Source: Trichodelitschia bisporula (taxonomy: Eukaryota; Ascomycota; Dothideomycetes; Phaeotrichales; Phaeotrichaceae). From it: a DNA stretch of 64,000 nucleotides. This document shows positions 34,577 through 45,239 of the stretch, piece by piece. The notes beneath the pieces are model-generated. The model was given only the letters and a program-made list of their open reading frames with translations. It was not told the origin of the DNA and did no database searches. Within the stretch, counting starts at the first letter, position 1. Every line of letters starts with the position of its first letter. Both the position numbers and the translations under genes were made by a program. The DNA lies in contig ML996691.1 in NCBI GenBank assembly GCA_010356995.1, positions 463,441-527,440 of the forward strand, read 5' to 3'.

Positions 34577-37500
34577 TGTTCGTCCCCACACAGCAGCACT
34601 CATCATCAGCATCGCCTTCGTCTTCTGCTCCCACTGTCGCTATCGCTTCCGCTTCCGCTTCCGGTGCCGCTGCCGCCGCTTCCGTTGCGTCTCCATCGAA
34701 ATCGAGGCGGCGCTCAAGCGCTGCCATCGCCGCGAATGCCTCCGCTGACGCCTCAGCTTTCATTGTCGCTCCAGATGTTGCCATACACTCGCTGAACTTC
34801 TGGGACCAGTCTCCTGCAAGTGCTGCCGCTGCTCCACCTGCTGCTCCTGCTCCTCCTACTGCTGCTGCAGTCAGGTCATCCCCGCAAAAGCACTTGCGCC
34901 GCTCTAGCTTCTCCAGGCGCCTCAGCCTGGGCACCGCTGCCCCCTCGGAGTCTTCAACCCATGGCTCCATAGCGCGCAATCATCCGCCTGGAGCATCACC
35001 ATCTGTTCGAGCCAGCAGTCGCAGTCCCACACGTAAAGTGCTGCCGGACGCCGTCGGCGCATCCCCCAAGCGCGCGCTCGACATCTCGAGAGAAAGGCCG
35101 GCCGACGCACCGACCGCCAGTCCCGCCCGCCGCCCACCCTCAAGCGCAAACCCCTACCACCACCACAACCACCCCACTCACAACCCGCGAGACTCGTCGC
35201 GCTCGGCCTCATCTGGCGGAAAGTCGTCATCAGAAGCGCCTCGGCGAGAGTCGGTCCGCCAGGCGGACGCGCCGTCGGAGAGGAATTCCGATTCCGCGAA
35301 CCGTGAGCGACGCGAACGAGACAAGAAGGCCATGCTCTCGCGCGCTCTGCAAAAAGCTCACACGGCTGTCGTGCTGGACAATGCGCAGAACTTTGAAGGT
35401 GCCATCTCCGCCTACGGAGACGCGTGTGAGCTGTTGCAGCAAGTTCTGGTCCGGAGCTCTGGTGAGGACGACAGACGAAAGCTCGATTCCATTGTAAGTT
35501 CATTTTCCGAGCACTCATCTCCGGGCACTGACCGGCCAGCGCACCACATACACGAATCGTATCCAAGAGCTACACCAGCTACGGTCGCAGTCCGAACAAA
35601 ATGCCGACAAGTCCCTTCCACAGCCTCCAAGCGATACCTCCCCAGACGGCGCGTCTCCCACACCATCCCTCGAGATGCCCGATGATGATGATGACGACGA
35701 GGATGACCCTGTGATAATTGAAACGGCAGTCATGACGCGCGTGGTGCCGGACATGTCAATAAATCCTCGGTCGTCGTCCGTGCTGCCGGATCTGTTAGAT
35801 TCTACACTAAAGGATGTGGAGGTGGGCACATTAAGTCGGCAGGATTCGGATGAAAGGTTTCTATCTGTAGAATCGCCCATGGACGCGAGCTATCTTCCGC
35901 CGCCTTTGTCGCCTCGCCGCACGAACCACACAGCCGCCGATCCTCCCATCGCGCAGAGTGATCCAGACCTGGACCTTGGCGACGCCATCCTCGATCCTCA
36001 GATAAGCAACGAGACGTCCGTTTCCTGGCTCGACACAATTGATGAGTCCGGCGGCTCGTCGTGTGCATCGTCGGTCCACTCACTCACGCTGGGCGGCCTG
36101 CACCGGAAGCACATTCGTGTCCTGAGCGGCGACACGGAGGCGGAATTCGACGCTGCCTTGGACGCTGCTGTGGAGGCCGCGTATGACGACGGATTCGAGC
36201 CGTACGACAATGACCACCTCGCCGAAAACCGCGCCGTGCTATCCATGCGCAGCGAGTCACTGGGTGAAGACGCATACGTCTCAGAATCTAGCCATGAGGC
36301 TCGTGGCCCTCCGGGCCAGCAGGAGGCTGAACAGGACTATGAGTCGGAGAGCGATGACCACATGGAAGATGCCCGCGGCTACATCGATGGCTTCGACTTT
36401 GGCCTGCAGTCTAAGTCCGCACCTCCCCGCCAGTCGGACTCTAGCACCTTTTCCGGCAACACGTGGCACAGTTCAATATCTTCAAGCCGGACAGCCGCCA
36501 CCTCTCTCTCCACCGTAGCTGAGACTGTCGACTCTGGGCTGACGCTTAGGGCCAACGGGAGCCTGCCGCGTCTGAGCGAGGAAGAAGCGCAGCGGGATCT
36601 GCCCCGCCAGGATTCCTTTGTCTCGCAGCGCACAGCCGGCTCTGGCAGCGGCGTGCGAAGCAGGAGGATGTCGGGGCAGAACGCCAAGCAGCTCAAGATT
36701 GAGACAGCCATCCCTCACGTCACCAAGAAACCGCTGCCAAACAAGCCTGAAGAACTCGGCAAGCCGGACGAAAAGGCTGACGAGCAGCTTCTCCCTAGCT
36801 CTGTCTTCAAGCGGCCGGGCCCCGAGCAAAATCAACTTTCCATACCTCAGACCCTGACTCCTCTCCCCGCCGGCAGTCCTGTCGAGACTGCGGTTACTGT
36901 GTCACCAGCAACACCTGCGCTGAGCTTTGGCGATGGCCTTCCGCTGCCGGCTTCCCCGGGCGGCAAGACGAGGTTCGCGCCACGTCCGCTGCCGCTCAAG
37001 AAGAATAAGTCGTCTATCAGCCTGAAGAACAGGACCCTCTCAATGTCCAGCCCCGACGGGTCGGACGCGTCGTTAGGCACCCCGATGAGCACCACCTTCT
37101 CCTTTGCCCACCGGGGCCAGAAGCCCGCCTCGAACTTGATTCCCATGATCTCCACGCCATCTGCGCCCACCTTTGCGACCGACATTGTCCCTAACACCGG
37201 TGTGGATCTTTTTGAAAGCGACTTACACTCGCCGTACGTCCCGGGCACGCCAAATCCCCTCGCCGCGAACGCTCCCATCCCGCTCGAGCCGTGTCCCGAC
37301 AGCCACCTTCTGCGGCCGTTCTGGCTGATGCGGTGCTTCTACCAGACCATCGCACACCCACGCGGCGGTTACCTGTCCACCAAGCTCTTTGTACCCCGGG
37401 ACGTATGGCGTGTCAAGGGCGTCAAGATCAAGGCAGTGGACGACAAGATTTCCACGTGCGATTTGCTCACCGCGGCACTGCTAAAGCTCGCCAGTGTCGA

Positions 37501-38180
37501 CACGCTGGACGCCGATGCTGTACTGGACGAGATGCAGGCCTTCGAGGCGCTGCTAGACCAAGCGCAGAGTAACCTGTCGAAGAAATTGGGCAACGACGTG
37601 GGCGCGCATGGGCTGTCGACTCTCTTCAAGGACGGCGCGTCGGCCGATGGTGGCAACCAGGCGGCAGAAGCCGCATCCGCGTCCTCGGCGCGCACAGCGT
37701 CCACCGGCCGCTCCTATCTCACCTCGTGGCGCAAACTGAGGTCCAAGGGCTCGGCTGTGAATCTGACGTCGGTTCCTGCACGCGACACCAGCAAGGACAC
37801 CTACACCATGAGTACTGTCCCGGTGACGACGTTGCCGAACCCGCGCTTCGCCAAGCGCGACCTCTCGCAGCTGGATCTGTCGGGGCCCCATGCTCTGTAC
37901 ATGGGCTCGCTGGCGCGCCTGTTTGACGCGGCCCAGATCATCGGTAGGTTGTTCGTGCTCTGTCCCTTGCTTCACCATTAACTAGCGGTCAGATCAAATC
38001 ACACGGCAGGCCGAAGACCCCGGCCTGAAGCACTCGTCGCCAACGCACGTCGGCCTGGAGCTTAGCACGAAGCGCGCCTCGGATTTCTTTGGGTTCTACG
38101 TCTGCCGCTTCGTGCTTCAGGACCTGAGCATGCTGCTCGACAAGTTCATCAAGCGCGGGAGCGAGTGGGTACTGGTCTGA
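34573..38180 (+). CDS. Large MIT-domain protein of filamentous fungi
   Basis: Three exons (34573-35493, 35540-37943, 37993-38180) with introns of 46 and 49 nt give 1170 residues. The N-terminal 240 residues are Ala/Ser/Pro-rich. A microtubule-interacting-and-trafficking (MIT) three-helix module follows at about 249-335 (ALQKAHTAVVLDNAQNFEGA, YGDACELLQQVL), broken by the first intron. Next come an Asp-rich stretch (near residue 354) and a long disordered Ser-rich region. The conserved C-terminal domain starts near LLRPFWLMRCFYQTIAHPRG, continues with YLSTKLFVPRDVWRVKGVK, and ends with an ASDFFGFYVCRFVLQDLSML helix. MIT domains bind ESCRT-III tails or related partners, so a role in endosomal traffic is inferred. 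No ATPase domain is present, so it is not Vps4. The true start may lie upstream (see 34400-34576). Confidence 0.8.
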
Positions 38181-38721
38181 GACAACGTTATTGTGCATAT
38201 GATTCCCTTTTTTTGTTTGGTAGGAAATGGCTGGCGATGGCGTTGTACGGCGCATGTGCCCAAGGATTATGGTGTATATGTACTTGATACGTATGTCTGG
38301 GCCTCCGGCCTGCGATCCTATCCGATATCTCGGTGCCTTTGGCACCTATCCAACCTTTAGTCAGCCGACTGATTGTGAAGAGGTCTCTTCAGCCGACGTT
38401 CGGCGTTGCCATGCATGCCCGGGAACCCCCAATATTTCCGTGACAGGCTGCCAAGCGCATTATCCGATCTCCATATCCACGAATCGCAGCCAGTTCCGTT
38501 TAGATACTGATAGCCGCACGGGCACAAAGGCATGCAGAGGCCGCGCGACATCTATCATAGCACTGACGGAATTCCCGGGATAATGCCTGGCCAGTTTATC
38601 AGGCAAGATTGGACGTCGACTTAAGCTCAGGAGATTGCCCAAGCCTTATCGCTATACATAAAATGTGGATCGGTTCCTGGCCGCTGTGCACTGCGGTGCG
38701 TTCTTCCTTCCGTTTTTCATT
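38181..38721. other. Intergenic between the MIT gene and the cytochrome gene
   Basis: 541 bp with the MIT 3' flank and the promoter of the secreted cytochrome. No gene is supported. Confidence 0.5.
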
Positions 38722-39397
38722 ATGTTGCTTTCAAGTATCGTAGCCGTCTTTGCCCTGTGCACCAGCGCCCTAGCGCAGAGGGCTACCGCACCGTTCACGG
38801 AGCCAAAGTCTGGAATCACCTTCCAGGCCTACAAGCACACATCGGGATACCAGTTCGGCATTGCACTGCCGCCCAAGCCGGGAAATGATTTCATCGGACA
38901 TCTCGTGAGTCATCGGCCCTGGCTTTAGGGCCAGCCGCGCCACACATCACACTAACGGCTTTCAGTCCGCCCCTGCATCCGTTGGCTGGGCCGGCGGCGA
39001 CCTCGGCCCGAAAATGGTCGGCAAGCTCCTCATCGTAGCATGGCCGAACGGCGGGTCCGTCGTGGGTAGCCTGCGCAGAGCGACGCGCAAGTCGAGCCCG
39101 CCGCCATACACCGGCGCAGCGAAGCTGAAGCCCATCGCGGCGGGGACGTACGCGAATGCTTCGCATTGGTCCTACACATTCTTGTGCGAGGGCTGCTTGG
39201 CTGATCCCGCTGTCGGATTTGCGAAAGATGCGCCTGCAGGTGATCTTGGTTGGGCGGCGGGTGCGAGGGCGCCTGCAGACAAGGCGAGTGCGAACGCCGG
39301 CTTATCGTATCACAACGTGGGCGCCGGGAGCATTCAGGCGAATTTTGCGCAGGCGAAGGCGACGGGTTATGATGCCTGGGCGGCAAAGGCGGCATAG
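38722..39397 (+). CDS. Secreted cellobiose-dehydrogenase-type cytochrome domain (DOMON, AA8-like)
   Basis: Two exons (38722-38904, 38966-39397) with a 61-nt intron, phase 0, give 204 residues. A signal peptide is visible (MLLSSIVAVFALCTSALAQ, cleavage probably after Ala18 or Gln19). The mature part follows the b-type cytochrome domain of cellobiose dehydrogenase: FTEPKSGITFQAY, YQFGIALPP, GWAGGDLG, LLIVAWPNG, WSYTFLCEGC and LSYHN near the C-terminus. The Met just before LLIVAWPNG and the His in LSYHN are the plausible axial heme ligands (inference from the family). There is no flavin dehydrogenase domain and no carbohydrate-binding module, so it is a stand-alone electron-transfer protein. It might serve lytic polysaccharide monooxygenases. 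The Cys pair in CEGC probably forms a disulfide. Confidence 0.85.
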
Positions 39398-40120
39398 AGG
39401 GATTATGTATCTTGGAAAGTTGCAAAAGCATTGCGAGAATTACAGCTTGCATGCGTGATAGTGAGACAATCATCATGCTCTTTATATGTGCATAAATGGT
39501 GCTAGCGGTAAAACCACAAGTATGCAGATTTCCAAATGGCTGTACAACGGGCAATAGGACCGTGTTATGAGGGTTGTGGTTGCGTAGCAGAATCACTATG
39601 TTCTGCAACTGTATGGTAGGCGGACGTGCTGCTACCAGGCTCCAGGGCAGGAGCCAATCATGTCCACCGAAGTACAATAAACGCCAGGCGACCCACAGCG
39701 AGGGTTCCTATGTTACATGCTGTATAGCCACCCCAACATCTGAGACGACAACAAAAAGGTCAAGGAATAAAATGCACTGCCGCTGTGCTGCACTCAACAG
39801 TGTAAAAGAAACTGCTGGCAACATGAAACCGTTAGACGCATGCCCAAAAAGAATATCTGAGAGACGCACCTTGCCTTGCACATCCCCAAATCCAGCCAGC
39901 TGGAAGATAGTAGTTCGATAATTGATACACAATACGCCCTCAAACCGGAGATACACGCCTAATCGAAAGTCGCCAATTAGGAGATGAGATTTTCAGAAAT
40001 GCCCATCAATCAACTTCGCTTCCTGGGATCCAGCTCGTTCAAATCTTGCAGATATAAACAAGACACAGGTGATCGGACCGTATGAAGTACCGGAAGGTTT
40101 AACTCATAGAAAATAATTTG

Positions 40121-40420
40121 ATGAGCCATATATTATCCCAACTGTACCAACGTTGCATTCGTTCCTCGCAATTGCAGTTATCCCCGGTGCCCCTGCGGAT
40201 TTGGGCGACAAACACCCAAGCATATGGTCATGAGCTATACGAGCAAGCAAGAACGATTGACTATAACAAAATGATCAACACTAGAAGAGGTCTAGAGGCA
40301 GTCACAAACTACATCATCAACAGAGGCTTCATCGGACAATTCAAGCTAGCTAAAGAATTCCGCCAGTCGGAACCCGAGATGTGGGAAAAAAGCCGCCCAC
40401 ACCCCACGAATTGTATATAA
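40121..40420 (+). pseudogene. Possible relic coding fragment, origin uncertain
   Basis: An ATG-initiated frame of 99 residues. The segment around INTRRGLEAVTNYIINRGFIGQF has a coding-like texture and vaguely recalls the C-terminal end of fungal reverse-transcriptase/RNase H proteins, but I cannot confirm it. It sits alone in the gene-poor island. A chance frame is an equally good explanation. Confidence 0.2.
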
Positions 40421-42531
40421 ATCCACAATCTCCTAGCGAGACTGGAAGGGAACCGGATGAAAGCGAGCCACCACAAAGCTGACGGCCCGCAACCGGAACC
40501 CTCCAGGAACCCCAAGAGAGCCGGAAAAGCTCAATACAACGGAGGCCACAGCCCTCTCCCCAACCACAAACACAACATACTAGGACTAGCAACAACACCA
40601 GTCTACCCACACGTGAAGAATAGCGGATTCAACACCACCCTTGCTACCAGGAACCAGATCTTGCCCAAAGAGGAGCCGCCCCCCCCCCCCTGCGGCCTCC
40701 GGACACCACCTGGCATTCCTCAATTTCCTTCCTCTCCTTCTCTCTTTTAATCACATGACCTAGAATCACGGGATCTGCGTTGCTGTAGGCGTTCGGCATT
40801 TTTGGGGTTTAATTGGGATATGGAGTGTTTCTCAGTTTCTCGGCGTGCAGCCAAGTTCTCGCTTGGGACACACAAGAATGGTTCAAAGAAAAGGCGATAA
40901 ACGCATGTAAAAGGCGTGGGGCTCACATGCCCCTCTCCAAAGGACGACTTTCAGGGCTTTTGCCGTGTAGAACCAAAGAAATTGGTCAAACCCACTCCTA
41001 AAGTGGTGAGACCCGACCATACGGCTAGCTAAAACAAGCCTGGGCGCAATCAAGCTATTATTATATTATCCTCTGTACTGCGCACTTCCTCGCTGGCAGG
41101 CTCGTTTGCGCTCCCGCTGGCGTTCTCGCTACTGGCGGTCCAGCCAGACAATATGTATTTTCAACTGAACCGTTCTGCAAAAGAACGTCGCTCCCTGATG
41201 GGTGCGCCAGTAACGAGGAGCGAGGATGCCCGCAGGTGCAAGAGGTAAAAAAAAAATGAACACACTTTGGATCCCCACACCGCGAGCCACCGTCATCGCA
41301 TAATAAAAAGAAAACCCTCGTAAGTACTCCAACTTGTGAGTGACAAAGCTCCCCACTGTGATACTTTGAATAACGACTCTGACACGCACTAGAGAATTTT
41401 AAAGTCCAATAGCAATGCGCTGGGCCTGCTCCGGTGGAACCTTCCAGAACGGAAAACACTACAAGAGCAGACCGGAAGACATAAATTCAACCGGGATCAT
41501 AAGAGGCATACGTAGAACCTCAGAAATGAATGTTAAACAGATGCACAATATCCCTGTCATCTTATCGAACTGAATCAAATGTGAGCATGTATGTAATATG
41601 TGCAACATCAGAGGTTGGATTCCAAGGCGCAGTGGGTCTCAGGCATTGGACTAGCGCCATTAAGCCGGGGGGACGTCCCACCGTTGCTAAACATGCTTCT
41701 GGTCTCCTTAACATATACCCCTGAGTTTTGATTACAAACACAGAGGATCTCAGCCTTAGGATAGTAGCCCAGCGGACTTGAAAGGGAAATTACTCTTTTC
41801 ATAAACAGGCTCCTTTTGGAATCTAGGGACTCTCATACTCCTGTTTTCTATACTATTTAGACTTACTCACGACTACAAAAATACACCGTCCGCAATGCAC
41901 CGATGAATGAAACGGTCATATTATTGGTGCATCGAGCCTCCATTTGAGACGGAATGGACCGGGGTAGACTGATGCGTAAAGGACTGGACGGTGCTGCGTA
42001 ATCTGGGATTCTGATAAGTTGCTGAGGCAATGGCTATGCAGCGAATGGCCTATAAATTACCTAAGCTAGTGCTCGGACGTGTAGGGGATACTGTTAGAAT
42101 TTCTTGGATGAGACGAGTAACTTCGGCACTTCCTTTGGCGTGGTAAACCCTTGTAAAAATTTGCTGTAGAACTTCAAGGTTTGGGTGATCTGATGACATT
42201 ATTTTGTATTGCTTTGTGGCATTTTCGGACAGCGGCTTCTCGCGGCCCAGAATTGGGTACAAAATGGCACTCACTTGACTGGAAAGATGTAAATCCCGAG
42301 GCTGTGTTCGTAAGGTCTGCCGTGATTCATGCCATTTTGCTGGTGTGAGTGTGGGTCATCCCAGGGGTTTGAGGCGTGCGATGAATTGTTCCCCAAAGTA
42401 AAATACCTTACGTATGACGCCAGATTTCTACATGGAAACTATTCCACGCACACCCAAAGAACCTGCCGTTCACACCTGCGGTTCATACCCCTCACAAATA
42501 GCTAATCAGAAGACGAGGACTTTTTTTTAGC

Positions 42532-42753
42532 TATCCCTTGTACGGGCCAGGTACTGGCCCAGGTACACGCCCAGGTACCCGTCCCCCACTTTTCCGCTAT
42601 CATGGACCAATTAAAGAGCTAGAATTTATTACGGAAATGAATAAATCTTCAGAGAACTAAATTCTAGCTCTTTGATTGGTCTATAACAGCGGAGAATTGG
42701 CGACGAGTACCTGGGCATGTACCTGGGCCAGTACATGAGCCGTACGAGGGATA
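42532..42753. mobile_element. MITE-like inverted-repeat element, copy 1
   Basis: 222 bp. The left end begins tatcccttgtacgggccagg and the right end finishes with the imperfect reverse complement (ccgtacgaggga, then ta). Inside, a second inverted pair flanks the centre: accaattaaagagctagaatt on the left and aattctagctctttgattgg on the right. There is no coding capacity. The same arrangement recurs at 45053-45239, so this is a family and not a chance palindrome. Confidence 0.75.
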
Positions 42754-43771
42754 AGGGATAGGGTGCGTTTATGGTCCCTTTAGTTGGCCTTTGCATCTCA
42801 TGTATCCGGGGCGGAGAGGTATCCATGGCGCGGATGTGCAATAGTACAGCGGTAATTATTTTGTGCTGAGCTCTGCAGTTTCTCCTAAATTTACCAATAG
42901 AGGTTATCGATTTTTCTGTTGCCCGACCCTGGTGAGGTGGATGGTTCAGCCAGCTCAGAGTTGAGTTGGATGCCTCAGGCACCTAGTTCAGACCGTCTGA
43001 CCTTGGTTGGAGCCTCAGGCATTAAGGCTAGGGTCAGCCGGGCTGGATCTGCAGGGATCAGGACTCTAAGGCAGTTATCGTCGAGTTATGGCAATTATTA
43101 CTGCAGCACGGCAGGTAGCACGGCGTCATAGTAGGCATAATTATAGTATGATAGCAGGCATAATTAGATTGCGGCAGCAGGCATAGAGGGTTTGTTTGTT
43201 TGGCTGCCTTAGGCCTATTAGCCGTCCCATCCTTTAGATAGCTTGCTTCCTCCCACATCTCTCACCAAGCATCATCTCTCTCATTCACTCACTCTCATGT
43301 TCGTGACGGTCATCCACGTTTCAATATCTGTCCTCAAATATTACTCCCAGTCCCGCTTCGAAGGAAATATGGTCACACTATATAGACCTAATACCATCAA
43401 ATATTTGTATGTGTGATGGTTCAGGACGGCATATATGACTTGAAGCGTTTTGATGCAGATTGTAATTCAATCATTTGTTTCGCGCAATCCGCCCTTTCCA
43501 AACGTTCCGTAGAGATAAAGTTAACTGATTTGGACGGAATGGTAACTGGAATATTTGTATATGATTGATTAGTGCTAATCTTTGTTAGCCAGTACGTATA
43601 CGGACCAAAGACTTGAAGCATAACTATTACATCGCACATCCTGGTGCCCCTACTGGTTACTGCGGTAATCTCATTGGACTTTCGAAGTCAAGTCTCAGGT
43701 AGCAATGCACAGTTAAATTGGCCTTGACGTGATGAGTTTGATGCTATATTATGCTAGATACTCCCAGGGGT

Positions 43772-44020
43772 TTTAACCCGATGTTAAACTGCTTTACCTC
43801 ATTCCGACCAACCCGCCCAGATGGCGGGCGGATATGGCAGGGTAATAAGATTTTGCCTAAATAATAAGCTTAATGTCTATAGTAATACATTTATTCCACC
43901 TTTCCTACCTGCAAATATAGGCGTAGGCGGGCGGCCGGAGTAAAATCAGATATACGCTATTCCGCCCCCGACCCGACCGCCCGACGGGTGGTTGGGGGCG
44001 GCTGGAATCGCCGGGTTAAA
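43772..44020. mobile_element. Second inverted-repeat element candidate
   Basis: 249 bp bounded by TTTAACCCG on the left (43772-43780) and its exact reverse complement CGGGTTAAA on the right (44012-44020). Further inward, an imperfect ATTCC...CCGCC...GGGCGG block occurs on both arms in opposite orientation. There is no coding capacity. Only one copy is in the window, so the assignment is weaker than for the 42532/45053 family. Confidence 0.5.
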
Positions 44021-45052
44021 GGCCTTGGATACTCTTAGTGGGCAAATAGGGTTCAAGTGCCAAGTCTGGGGGCTTCCGGCCGTCACTGGCTGGCGTTTAC
44101 TGGCGTGTACCAAAACCTTTGGTGTCTAACTCAATATATTTTGGAGTACATATAAGGTGATTACTTATCCGTAATAGGTGTGCTGACAGAGTCCCTTTCT
44201 TTTTGTATTCCCCTCTTCTGCTTGGGCGGGGTTAAAATGGGCAATTATGGCGTCCATTTCAGTTTCTCCGGGCATGTGCAGTGCACCCCTCGGCTCACCT
44301 CAGATGACGAGGAAAGTACGTACGGCTTCATTTGTGCTTCCAACAATAGCTAGGTTGTGATGACGTCGCTAACCTCAAATTACATACGTGTGAATGGAGA
44401 AGGGAGTAGATAGTCAGGCTGTGCTAGCCCAGCATAGAAAGATTAAGTGCGGGTTTCTGCCTCATGCTGAGGCTGTTGAGAAACTGAAGCGGGGGTAGTG
44501 GCCGGGATAACTAAGATCATGGCTATGATACGAGTGGGTGTCTTTTATGTACTTATTGGCGTAAGCCAACAACGTTGCGAGAATTCTCCGTGCCATAACA
44601 TCTTACCGCCCAGAGTTGAACATCTTTGTTTAAATCATCTTTGTTGACGTTCTATTTTTCCTCTTCTCTCTACAGCGTTGCTAATGCTAGAACATCAAAA
44701 TCCCGTTTCAAAAAAGATGGCGGACAAATAGGTGGCATTAAGTGATGTTCGAGGTCTAATGTACACCCAGGAAGCATGAAGTTATTTAGCATTCTCACGA
44801 CGTAGCCTGATATATTGGCGCGTAGTAGAAAAAGAAAACAGCACCTTATCTACCACCCTCGCTAGCGTCTAAGCGTATGAGAGGGTACCGATGGGAAAGT
44901 GGAATTTAAATCGAGTGCTAAGGTTATGCACCAGACAGCTGTAAGTGCGGAATGATAGGAGTATTGCAGCTAGCAACGGTTACTTAATGGTGGCGTATAA
45001 AATTCCGCCACACGTCTCGATATATGTCTTGGCTCCCTTGTAAAGACACGAC

Positions 45053-45239
45053 GGTGCGTATCCCTTGTACGGCCCAGGTACTCTTCGCCTACGTACCTGC
45101 TATCTTGGACTAATCAAAGAGCTAGAATCAAGTTATGTAAATATTTCTCTCTTTCTGGAATAAATTTTAGCTCTTTGATTGGTCCATGATCGCGGGTACG
45201 TGGACAGCGAGTACCTGGGCCGTACAAGGGATACGCACC
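45053..45239. mobile_element. MITE-like inverted-repeat element, copy 2
   Basis: 187 bp. The ends are near-perfect inverted repeats of about 29 bp: ggtgcgtatcccttgtacgg on the left, and ccgtacaagggatacgcacc at the right end. The core also shares gtacctgggcc/ggcccaggtac. The inner pair aatcaaagagctagaat and attttagctctttgatt is the same as in copy 1. The middle is shorter than in copy 1. There is no coding capacity. Confidence 0.8.
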
